64,000 nucleotides of DNA, taken from Ischnura elegans (Eukaryota; Arthropoda; Insecta; Odonata; Coenagrionidae). Within the stretch, counting starts at the first letter, position 1; each line of letters begins with the position of its first letter. Location: the NCBI RefSeq assembly GCF_921293095.1, contig NW_025791658.1, positions 6,386,001 to 6,450,000 on the forward strand, read 5' to 3'. Shown piece by piece: positions 22,561 through 32,963 of this stretch. Under the pieces are notes generated by a model, which worked only from the letters and a program-made list of their open reading frames with translations, was not told the DNA's origin and made no database searches. Made by a program: the position numbers and the translations under genes.

Positions 22561-23945
22561 TTGTGAACAAATCCAAGCGATTTATATACGTCATCATTTG
22601 TTTTGGAACTGTCTTCTACGCGCCAACATGCCATGGCCAGGTTCAGTCTGATACGTTTGGTCGGCAAACGAAAATTCTTTAATATATATGCAATAAAAAT
22701 GCATAAGTGATTTAATAAGAAATAGTCGCAAGTCAGTTAGTAGAAACGGAACTCCCAAATATTCACTCGAATGAGTTTTAAAATTATTCTATTTTCCTTG
22801 TTGCTTAAATCGTATTTTTGGGTCCAATTTGAAATGCGACAAGATTATCTTCACTGCGTACCGAGAATCTTGGTTGCGTATAATAAAGGTATTCAATAAC
22901 AACTTCATAGCGCTCGCGTTTTTTTTTGCGTTTCCAAGTATATTATTATCTCATAAACATAAATGTTTATGCTTTCAAAGTATATATACTTCGCACATAT
23001 AAATATTGAATTTTACGGCATTTTTGCAACCTTTTTTTTTCATTGCTTCCGTTCTTTCATAGTACCGGAAAAGTAGTATTTTGCATTGATTAATATACAT
23101 AAAACATACCGATGTGTTGTCTTCGCGATCCCTAGGAAATGGTTTATGTCCATATTTGGATCCGTATTTTAGGGCTGAATTTTTTCGCCATGAATCCCTC
23201 CTTCGAAAATATATTTCATTGTCGCGGTAGACAAGTTCAATTACCCCGAAAGGCCTTTTTTCGCATTTTCCATTGAATTTTCAGATATTTAACATGACTG
23301 TTTTCAAGAAAAAATATCCAGAAACGAAGGCATTCCACTAAAAAATGGACACTGAATGATCCGCATCAACCACGTAAGATCGGAATTAAGCTCTCGATAA
23401 GGACTTTCTTGACCACCAAAGTGACTTACCCCTCACTCCGCAACACGAAAATATGAAATTTGTGTTAAGCTTGTCAAGCTTGAAGGTCCTTCGCTGATGA
23501 CTACTGCTTTGAAAAGCAATGGGATTATTGCATGATGATGACACTGCAGCACATCATTTCGCAATATTTATCTTGCCTAAATTTCCGAAACAGACTAAAA
23601 TAAACTTCAAGGAAATTGAATACGCCATCTTGAACTGCTACAAAGCAGGTGGCATGGTGTAGGTACAAATTAGTTCCAAATGGGTGTCCAACTGGTACAA
23701 ATCAGTTTCAAAACGGATGAACGGGTGGTACAAACGAGTTCCATAGCAGTTTCCAATGGAAATCCAAAGCAGTTCGAAATGTGATACAAATGAGTTGATG
23801 ACATGGTAGGACGCTATGACGTCATGAACTGCTGTGTGCCGTGTTTCAATTCCACAGCAGTTCGAAAGCACATACAAATCAGTGGTACAAAGCAAAAAGA
23901 TGACAGTTCCAAATGACTTACACAGCAGAAATTTTTCCCTGAGAT

Positions 23946-24439
23946 GTTAGTAACGACTGGAATAAATATGATACAGAATTAAACATTACAATTCAGCGCA
24001 CATTAATATTTTTGATTTCTCGCGAGATGAGACACGTAGAAAAATGTAGTATAAACCATGGTAAACATATGTATCCTAAGAAAATGGTTAGGAATAATGA
24101 ATGCGCCAAACAGTGTGTTTGAAATACTTAAACATAGAGCAATATATATTGATGGTGTTGGTAATAATGTGTTAAAGGTATAATCTAGAAGGTTATTTTG
24201 TAGGTAACTTTTTGAATACTCTTTCAGTCGTAAATTCCAATTTTCGTTTCTTCCTCATATGTGCGTTGCGACGCAGATACGTCTCGTTATTTTTTAGTGC
24301 AAGCCAGACTACTCGGAATATCATTTTCAGAATACTATCAGGGTGGGAATCCCATGACTGAGAACATATGCTTCGCCTTGTGTCATTTGAAATTTCGTCA
24401 GCGTAAATGCGGGGAAGACTTAACATTGTAGAGATGGTC
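23946..24439. other. No recognisable feature
   Basis: A minus-strand frame of 82 codons (24193-24441) is open but has no domain I recognise. It lies next to a transposon end and may be a non-coding part of it. Confidence 0.35.
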
Positions 24440-24522
24440 AAATCATCGGGACTCGACGAAAATGTCGCAAATTGCGGGAAAACGTAAATTGCGGGGGCGT
24501 AATAGCGAGGTTCTACTGTATA
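24440..24522. mobile_element. One end of a pogo/mariner-type element
   Basis: Read on the minus strand from about 24521, CAGTAGAACCTCGCTATTA followed by repeated CGCAATTTACG/CGCAATTTGCG resembles ends of Tigger/pogo-type MITEs. No partner end was found, so it is partial or decayed. Confidence 0.4.
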
Positions 24523-24590
24523 TAGGTATTAGTGCATGTTCACTCATCAGCGTCAGGTGATTGAGGTGGTTGGACAAAGGGTGATTTACT

Positions 24591-24840
24591 CAGTGGCGGA
24601 TACAGAAAAAAAACTCAAGGGGGGGGGGGGCGCAAAAGATATCTTGAGCTACCTTTACTTTTATCGTAATAAAAAATTAATCAAGCCACGTGCGAAGTTG
24701 AATAAAGTAATATTTAAACTCATTATACACGTATGTAAGTCAATATCTTACGTTACAAAAAAGTTCTACAATGTTCGGCAATGTGAGCGGCCCCACAAAG
24801 GGGGGGCGCCCCCTGCGCCCCCCATCTGTATCCGCCTCTG
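24591..24840. mobile_element. 250-bp hAT MITE with perfect target duplication
   Basis: The ends are CAGTGGCGGATACAGA and, inverted, CAGAGGCGGATACAGA. GATTTACT occurs exactly on both sides (24583-24590, 24841-24848), the 8-bp duplication expected of hAT transposition. Long G and C runs lie inside. No coding capacity; a 135-codon frame across it is chance. Confidence 0.92.
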
Positions 24841-25223
24841 GATTTACTCTGGATTCCTTAATGAAAAGGGAGTGGTGGAGAGATTTAATGTAACTCACCA
24901 ATCCAACATTACCGACGCCAGGAAGCAACATTCGGCTGATTAACAGGGTCCAATTATGTGGATTGATGTGTATGAGTCTCTACGTCCATCTTACATCTCA
25001 AACGGAGGAACAAAGACTCAATCGTAGTGTGTTAACGGTGGTAAAACTTTGCTGCACGGATTACCGAGAATCAGAAGTGAAATATGAGACCACAGACGCC
25101 ATTAAGGGTTCTCGTCTCTGTGTTACAAAGTTTGTGCTTGAAATTTAAGACGAAATGGAAATGTACTAAAATTGTTGGATTGTTAAATAGATGCGGTACC
25201 ACAGACTCTAGTAAGGGCACCAG
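24841..25223. other. No recognisable feature
   Basis: Short open frames only. CCACAGAC(T/G)C and GGGCACCAGC-like words recur near the hairpin that follows. Confidence 0.35.
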
Positions 25224-25415
25224 CCATGATAAAAAGAAGAACACAATTGTAATTTCCACACTTTTTATATCACAACTCAGCACCGACCATGGTTTCAACA
25301 CATAAGTGTCACTATCAAGGTTAATAATGGTACTTATGTGTTGAAACCATGGTCGGCGCTGAGTTGTGATATTAAAAGTGTGGAAATTACAATTGTGATC
25401 TTCTTTTTATCATGG
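25224..25415. repeat. 192-bp hairpin with 84-bp arms
   Basis: The arms (25224-25307 and 25332-25415) are inverse copies with three mismatches, around a 24-bp loop. Outer word CCATGATAAAAAGAAGA; inner word CAACACATAAGT. It is unrelated in sequence to the hairpins at 18.6 and 22.3 kb. Foldback MITE, or source of a long hairpin RNA if transcribed. Confidence 0.92.
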
Positions 25416-25468
25416 ATATAAAGAACTTCCACTAAATCGAGCCGGATACGATTTTATAAGGGTACCAG

Positions 25469-27845
25469 CAGTGGCGGCTTGCCCATAAGGACTCTCGGAC
25501 GCCGCCCCTCCCAAATATTTGAAAAAGTAAAAAAAATAAATACCCATTAATTTATAATTATACATCTAAGTAATCAGAGTGTTTTTCCACTCGCATACAT
25601 GGAAAGTGTAGGAAAAACACGAAAAGAAATAGTGCGAGAAGTTCGTATTTGTAGCCGTGGGGCGCTGGCCAAAACGTCCCAATCCATCCCCATGCAGTTA
25701 TATGGAGAGTGGTAGTGGTGGGGGCTGCTGGTGCTATGACGCGTCTAACCTTGTGCCTTATGGGAGTCTTGGGACGTCGTCCGAGAATGCGCAGAGCGAC
25801 GTGTGAGTTGACATCGCTGCGCAGGCCGGCGGGCGTATAATCTGGCGTCTTCTTGGTGCTGCCACAGAAAAGGGACGTACGGAATTAGAATGGTCACTGT
25901 ACTGGGTGTAGTTATACGATTTTAATTTTTAATTACTGGTAGGTATTGCTACAGAAAATAAATTATCCCATTATGCTTGCTTTTTTTGGGTGTTTGAATT
26001 CCGGAACACATAAAATCCAACCAGTTAACCAGTTACCAGGCCGTATTGACGTAGAAAAACTATTCTCGGGTATTTGCCACAGTTCTGTTATGATTACGAA
26101 TTTCAAGAACGTTGGGGAAACTAATAGTATAATATTTAGGCCTTAACAATGTATTCATATCTTCCCGATGATTAGAAATGCGGTACCTATTTTTCAGATA
26201 AATTTATCTAAAGACCTGCAGTATTGGGAAAAATCAGTCAACATTCCCTACTGATTTATAATTTAAGAAATAGGTGCATGCGTGATAGAGTGAAGGATTG
26301 AACATGATTTAACCCGTAAAACGTGACTTTAAATAGTCATTCAATGAATGTCAAGAAGTGCAGCGTACAATGCACCTTTTGTGTGTAGGTTGATGATTTT
26401 TCTAACCGTCCTTGTTCTATTAGTTCATGTTCACCAAATTCCTCAGCGGCAGAGCGGTAGCTGTCTGACGGAAAATGTCCACTTGGGTCTGATTTAAGTG
26501 GCTTCAAAGAGTTCATATCGGTGCGGAGATCCTTACAGCTCCCATCTGTGGCTCAGAGTCGTCTTCTTTTACGATCTAGAATTTATTTTCTATTATATCA
26601 TGGCAATGATTTCGAAGACATGGTTATTCCAAGTGCGACCCGTTGGCGTTTCGTGTGTTAACCACATATGAATCTTAGACTCAAGGAGATGGTCCGTGAC
26701 GTCTTTTGTTTGCTTGAATGCCTTTGCTGACCTTAAATTCGTCCCTCAGCTGAATCAGTATTAGTGAACCACGACTTCTATCTCCCTTGAGTCGTCCTTA
26801 TAGTAACGGCGAGACTCTCGGAAATAACGGAGTGAAATGAGTTCAGACATCATTTTAGAGGAGTTAACTGTGCGTAATTGCCGATTTCTTAGTGCTGTGT
26901 GTACATTCAAGAAGACAATTTTAATTAATCAACAGTGCTCGTTTTTGTTTTAGGGAAATATAGGGAAAAATTGTCCCAATTCTGTGTCCAGGCACCTTGC
27001 TCCTTTTGGTCGTATTTTTCGTCGGCCTATTTTGTGTCGTCTCTTGTTTATTTATAGACAAGTGCCCTTGCCATGTGTTCAATCGGAAAGAAATTGTAGT
27101 CCGGCGCTGATTTCAACAAACGTGTAATTGATCACTTTGCTGGACAAAGGGAAAGAAGGATGGACTTCTGCAATATAACTAAAGGAATGTGGGTATTTCA
27201 GATTTTTTTAAACATGTATGAGAAATGTTTAGTTGTTGATTTTAAATCATATTGTATTCAAGAAGCAAGGCGAACACCGCAATCAAAGTTTACATCTGCA
27301 ATAACAAAACGCGCGCATTTAAGTAGTGTTTGTTGCCTAGTGGAAGTCAGTGACACTCCCCTCCCTCCTCAGGTGTTACAAGTGTCATTGCTACCTAAAG
27401 CATTGCAAATATGGTATAGATTTGACAAATAACGCATTATGATTGCAAAACGAACAACAGAAGTGTACTGCGGGCATATCCGCACGAAGAATGTAGGCGC
27501 TAAAACCTAAAATTACATATTTTCGTTTCTATTTGCAAAATATCGCAGCAAATATATTTTTATCCTTCAAGATCAACGATCAGTATAATCGAGAGTCCGG
27601 ACTTAGCCGATCCGTATGACCGAGAGTCTATACTGCATTAAGTATTTATTAATCAAGCTTTATTAGGAAAACTAGGTATTTTTGTTGAAAAAAACGGAAC
27701 ATATGGCATCACAAAATTTAATTCCTAGATTGCCGTAAAAACTTAATAAAATACACGAAATATTAAAAAGTTATAAACCCTCCCCCGTGGAGTGCGTTAA
27801 TATTTGCTGCCCCCCCCCCAGAATTTGACTCACGAGCCGCCACTG
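25469..27845. mobile_element. 2.4-kb hAT-type element
   Basis: The ends are CAGTGGCGGCTTG and, inverted, CAGTGGCGGCTCG, and the 8-mer GGTACCAG flanks both sides exactly (25461-25468, 27846-27853). The first nine bases match the 250-bp MITE at 24591. Frames inside (66 codons at 25946, 90 codons at 27160, both plus strand) show no hAT dimerisation motif or other recognisable domain, so the element is probably an internally altered, non-autonomous copy. Confidence 0.9.
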
Positions 27846-27853
27846 GGTACCAG

Positions 27854-28245
27854 CCCTGTATTATAAAGTTTTTACTACAAATTCAAGAAGAAAAGATGAA
27901 TATACTTTTGAAATGGAGAGGTTATTATTAAAAGTGTAAGAGTCGGCTGTCGCACTTCTTGCCCCATTTCCTGTCCCTTCCGACTCGGCGTTTCCTCCCT
28001 CCCTTTCGTTTCCACGTTTGCAACCACCCAACCCCTCCACAACGTAAGGTAAGACATTCCGTGAACGAGATAACTCACCTCGTCCCTTAAAACGTGCCAG
28101 TTTCGTGCAACTGAGTTACTATGAAATTGCACTGTCAACATAAAATGAAATTTTTCAATAGGGCTAAGGGAATAATGACGCACGCAAATTACAGACTTTG
28201 AATTGAATTCCTCTTTTTTTTCTGAGCATTGTCAAATTTTAAACT
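27854..28245. other. No recognisable feature
   Basis: A 102-codon minus-strand frame (27875-28183) has no known motif and a chance-like composition. Confidence 0.35.
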
Positions 28246-28491
28246 AAGTTCTAAGGCCAATATTAACGCATTTAATGCAGCAACAATTTCCATGTTGATT
28301 TTTATACATAACTCGAGATATAAGTTGATATTTATCGTAGAATTTCGTTTAGAAATTGTAAATGCTGCTCAAAAGACAATTAATTCAATTCTTAGTTTAT
28401 TATTCTTGAGAAATGAACAAATATTTATTTCGAACATTGACTGTATAAACAATTGTATGACCGCTGTCCCTTACCGCTAAGAGGGGTTATA
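28246..28491. repeat. 245-bp direct repeat, copy 1
   Basis: It matches 28898-29141 at about 95% and is separated from it by 406 bp of AT-rich DNA made of ATTTTAAAATAA-like words. This could be a tandem duplication with a unit of about 652 bp, or the terminal repeats of a small element. The frames inside both copies are shared only because the repeat is. Confidence 0.85.
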
Positions 28492-28897
28492 ACCCAAGTA
28501 GCAAAAGAATATTGAAAAATGATTTTAAAGTTATTTCAAATGATTTTAAAATCAAAATATCATAAGATGGCTAAATTCATGACTTTTTCAAGATTTTAAA
28601 ATAATTTTAAAATAATGTATTAGGCGTTGCTCTTTTTATGTCTTGTACCATTTGATCTCACTTTGTTGATAGTATATTCTTGGATATGCAGGAAGTAATG
28701 GCTTATTTTTTCCAAAAATGTTCCTTTTTTAATTTCACAGAAAAATAATTATGTGAACATTATTTTAAAACCATTTCAAAATTATTTTACACACATTTTA
28801 AAATAATTTTAAAATAATTTGATAATTATTTTCTAATCATTTTAACATAATGGTAAAATCATTTTAACATAATTTTGAAATAATTAGGTCATTTGAA
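28492..28897. repeat. AT-rich spacer of degenerate ATTTTAAAATAA words
   Basis: Low-complexity segment between the two direct repeats, with many short overlapping palindromes of TTTTAAAA. Confidence 0.7.
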
Positions 28898-29141
28898 GTT
28901 CTAAGGCCAATATTAACGCATTTAATGCAGCAACAATTTCCATGTTGATTTTTATACATAACTCGAGATATAAGTTGATATTTATCGTAGAATTTCGTTT
29001 AGAAATTGTAAATGCTGCTCAAAAGACAAATAATTCAATTCTTAGTTTATTTTTCTTGAGAAATAAACAGATATTTATTTCGAAACCTGACTGGATAAAC
29101 AATTGCATGACCGCTGTCCCTTACCGCTAAGAGGGGTTATA
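28898..29141. repeat. 245-bp direct repeat, copy 2
   Basis: Second copy, ending GAGGGGTTATA. Immediately after it the 260-bp repeat begins, so the junction at 29141/29142 may be an insertion border. Confidence 0.85.
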
Positions 29142-29400
29142 CCTGCTCCCGGATTCCGAGGGTTAATCCTAAACCCCGCAGTGTTGGGTCCCGAGACAAA
29201 GACGACGTAAACCAACGTCCGTCCTAAAAGGGGGAGAGCTATAAAACGTATATATTCGGCTTTCGATCTCCTGGCCGGGTAATTCTCACACGTATATATA
29301 TATACCCGTCGTCTCCCGGGTCAGGAAACGTCCACACGTATTTATACGTGCATAGTAGGGAAAAGGTTAAAATCCACGCGAATCAGATCACAGAGAAGTT
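29142..29400 (+). repeat. 260-bp repeat, forward copy
   Basis: Counterpart of 12270-12525. It holds a short TATATA run and nested inverted words around CACACGTATA. Its nature is unknown. Confidence 0.6.
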
Positions 29401-29895
29401 TAATGACTGAGGTTGGTGATGAGTTTACAATTGTAACTGCGACGGGCAGCACACCCCGTCGCTCTCGTGTCTACCCACAGACTGCCCCGAATTCCCGCGC
29501 TCGTGTCGTCAGGGCACAGGTCAACACCTCCAACACCAGCGGAAGGGTGGCTTCACTCAACCCACCCTAGGAAATGAGCAACTCATCTTCGTCAGCGAGA
29601 CAATGGCCACGTGTGCAGAAAATTTAGACGTTTATGACTGGTCGAGGAGACGCTGGCCTCGACGACCGATGACCCAAATTCATGAGCGGGAACCCTTGCC
29701 TTCGAAAAATTTGGTGACGAGACGACAGTACTGTGTTCTAAGGATCGTCTCGCAACCTTGGGACAAAGACATACAATGCACATTGGAAATATCTGACCCT
29801 TCGTCATACACATTACAAAAAATAAATACACAATACGACACACAATCATTACATATTAATCATGAATAAGGCTTCTATATAGTGTGCATGTGTGT
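29401..29895. other. No recognised gene
   Basis: Moderately GC-rich. Overlapping frames on both strands (29592-29869) of about 86 codons show no domain. Confidence 0.35.
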
Positions 29896-30032
29896 GTGTT
29901 TGATGAGGTACTATCATTTGCAAAAGTGTTGCAACAAATCGAGTGGCGCCACTTTCGCTCCACAAAGATTGTGCCCGGAAATTGTATGGTTTTAGGGTGT
30001 GTGCAGCAATCCAACACTAGTCTTCATGGTTC
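29896..30032 (+). pseudogene. Exon-like sequence cut by the LTR element (5' part)
   Basis: Translation gives ..LSFAKVLQQIEWRHFRS.. ending LHGS at the insertion point, where GTTC (30029-30032) is the target duplication. Past the element, at 38417, the same frame continues to ERVIV. The reverse strand at 48868-49050 encodes a diverged relative with LSFAKVLQQIERRHFRS, LHGS and ERVIV in the same order. The pair may be exons of an unrecognised gene family or pieces of an unrecognised repeat. I know no function. Confidence 0.45.
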
Positions 30033-31036
30033 TGTAACGTTACGTCGTAAAATCTGGTTGATTTTTCACGTAAGTCCAGACAAGGGAAATACTCCAACCG
30101 TCGGTCACATGCTGGATCAGGGTAAGACTCCACAAACAAGAAAAACAGCTCACAAGAAAAAGGTAGCCAAAAATAATTTACGAGTTATTACCGTACGATA
30201 TCTATTCAAAGTAGAGTATTCAAAAAATCAGAAGTATTACAGAAAACAATGATAGTAAATTCATGATCCCAAAGGAAACATTACCAGCTAAATACCAGCA
30301 GAAAATTGCTCTAAAAATCTCATGCCTCACAAGACATGTGACTCCCAGCAGGCCACGACCAGAAAGAGCTTGCCTATGCAAGGCGAGACAGCATTTGAGG
30401 GGAGGGCTTCTTCCAGGGAGTGGAGGGGTAGCCAGGCGAATTCAACAACCGCCCACTGATGCGTCACTGCCCCTGCAGAAACGGCCGCTCCGCAAAACAC
30501 CATTCCCTGGTTTTGAGACAACAGCCAGCACCCAGAATTTTCCCCTCAACTTCTGGGTTGGAGACATCAGAGGAATCAGAGGGATAGTTCATTGGAACAC
30601 ATGGAGGGGAAGGAGATACTGGGGTGAGGTGTTGGAGGGAGAGAGAGTTGTGATAGGACAATGGTAAAACTTCTCACTCCAAGTGCAATACTAAGGCCTT
30701 AGCACCGATTTCCCCTTGCTTGCCAAGGAGAAGTATTTCTCCGCAGTAGTCCTATATAAGTCTTGCATTGCAGGTAGGCTGGTTCGGGGCTGGTTCGGAG
30801 GCTGTTTCGGAGGCTGTTTCAGAGGCTGTTTCCAGAGGCTGAGTTTCCAGAGGCAGGGTTTTCAGAGACAGGATTTTGCGAGACAGGATTTTGCGCGAAA
30901 ATCCTTTGCGCGAAAAACCTTAGCGCGAAAAATCCTTAGCGGGAAAAGTTCTGCGGATAAGTTCGGAGGAAGTTCGAGGAATTTCTGGGGAGGGGTGTAC
31001 CAGAAATTTTTGGGGGGGGGCACTAAAAATGCCACA
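30033..31036 (-). repeat. 3' LTR
   Basis: 1004 bp beginning TGTAACG and ending TGCCACA on the plus strand, so the termini are TGT...ACA. It contains short tandem GAGGCTGTTTC words (about 30780-30840), CCTATATAAG near 30752 and a G run near 31013. The purine stretch next to it (31037-31043, AGAGGA on the minus strand) is a weak polypurine tract. Confidence 0.93.
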
Positions 31037-32963
31037 TCCTCTGTGGGAAAATGACCACAAAAATTGCTTGAACTTGGGGACCAAGACACGTCCACCAAGA
31101 ACTGATTAATGCCTAGAAAACTTATCGAGGCATCACAGGTCCACTGGTTTTCACTGGATGAACCCCCACTGTTTAACCCCCATGAATTTCACAAAAACCA
31201 TTATTCAGTGGTTAGAATTGAACTGAATATAAAAAGTTTATTGATTGAGACAATAGTTTTCAAGAAATATCACTCAAAAGATAGTTTTGACAAGAACATA
31301 CATTTTTATCACTCTGTAAATAATAACCTCAGGAGTGATGTTTGGAATTCAACAGAATTCTTAAGTGAGTAACATGGCATAATTACAAGAGTGAGACAAG
31401 AAATATTGCTGAATTGATATAGAGTAGATTATTTAGTATTACATAGCAAGAAAATAAAATTAATAATCAATATGTTATAATGTGATGCTTGTTTCGGTGT
31501 ACAGTGAATCAAAATTACAAATAATTATCATCAGCGACTAGAAGGAACTGGGAAGATTATTTTTGGTATAACACCAGGATATCTTTACCAAACTCAAATG
31601 TTCCTTCTCTCATCAGAGATATTTTGTGGTTTTTAAAACCAAGTAAAGCAATACAATAACCAGCCACTTAGTAAATGGGCAAGATTGGGTTGGAGAAGCA
31701 GTTGGGTTCATGAGAACCCTGGGTTGTCCCATTAGTTGGGTTCAACCACCTTATCAAAAAACAACGATTCACAAAAATGGGTTTTAACTTCTACCCAAAT
31801 GGATATAGCAACCCAAGAGAAAGTTAGGGTTGACCAAAAAAAAATATATATCCCAATTTATATAAACATTAAATACAAGGTTATTCAAATATACGGTTAT
31901 TCACTAAATAATTATTAGTTATCAAAATAGCAGCAAAAATATTCAGCATAATATGTGTCTCACTTAATTAATATACATTGGCATTAGTATTTCTCCCTTT
32001 AAACCCTCCATGTTTGTAAATATTATCAGTCCATAATTAATTATCAATAAAGAATCCTCCAAAATTCAACAAGATTTACATAAATGACAATAGATTGCAC
32101 TAATTTCCTCGATTTTCCAATAATTATTAACAATTTACAAGGCATATGTTATTCATGTCAGCTATTGATCAAGTACTGACTAAATTTAATCAAGATGTGT
32201 ATATATATCTCTCAGTATTAATTAAACAAGTCAAAAAAGAATCATAGGCGATGCTAACAAAATGACAACTGCATATTGCATCAACAAAAGAAATCACTCT
32301 AAATTTCACTCTTCAATTAACAATAGAAATGGCTTGAAAAGCTACGTGCTGTTTGCGACAAAATGAAAGTTCATACTTGTCGGGCGATGAAGGTCGCAAC
32401 TCAACGCCAAAGCCACACTAAAACACAGTAGGCAGTCTTAAGATCAGCTGATCAATTCAATCACTCAGCCATCGATAGAATATCGAACACTGCAAAATCA
32501 CGACACTTATCACTGTCCAGAATTGTGAGAATGTCCATAAGTCTTGGTGGAGGAAAGGTGACACAAAACACAATTGAATCTTAATAACTGGGGCCACCTC
32601 CACAGCTTATCTGGAAACGAGCCATCTCGGGGATTTCCCCCAAGTTATTCTCCCGTCCTCTCCCTCCAAGCACCCATAATTCCTCCACCTTACCCCATCT
32701 CACAATCACAGTAGACCAACACTAAATTACATGAGTGAATTAAGCAGATGAGAATAAGCAAGTACAATACAATATTTCAGAACAATTTCAATTACAAGCA
32801 TAGAAATAGACTTATTATTCATTATTCAAAACAATATTATTAGGAATCAAGAGAAATTCAACACCGAAATCAAGCATCAAATAGTATTTGAGAAAGCAAA
32901 CATTAGCATTCATTGAGAAAAATAAAAAAAAATAAAAAAAAAATCAATGATATTTCTCTCCTT
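31037..32963 (-). other. Long untranslated region between pol and 3' LTR
   Basis: About 1.9 kb with no minus-strand frame of note, in the place where some Gypsy-group elements carry env. It is AT-rich, with GTTGGGTT repeats near 31690-31760. I see no remnant of an envelope gene; it may be 3' UTR or captured sequence. Confidence 0.55.

Larger units (their letters stand above)
21856..23945. mobile_element. 2.1-kb inverted-repeat element with word-array ends (family 1)
   Basis: The outer ends are ATCTCAGGGAAAA and its inverse (TTTTTCCCTGAGAT, ending 23945). Inside each end lies a long array of degenerate words such as GGAACTGCTGTG and CATTTGTACC: forward on the left (about 21880-22620), inverted on the right (about 23640-23930). 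The middle, about 22690-23600, has no reading frame worth reporting. The target duplication is not clear (TA on the left, TG on the right). It is a non-autonomous DNA element; I do not recognise the family. Confidence 0.75.

Noticed and set aside
28492-28897. Origin or regulatory region suggested by dense TTTTAAAA palindromes
   Set aside because: Simple AT-rich repetition explains it; no other signal supports a function.
28229-29130. Two similar frames (28229 and 28942), as if a duplicated small gene
   Set aside because: They fall in the 245-bp direct repeats; there is no start context, domain or splice support, and AT-rich composition explains the openness.
30263-31098. Frames of 65-134 codons inside both LTRs, including a repetitive FARK/FAR-rich one
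   Set aside because: They lie in LTR sequence with short tandem words and occur in both LTRs on both strands; no evidence of coding.
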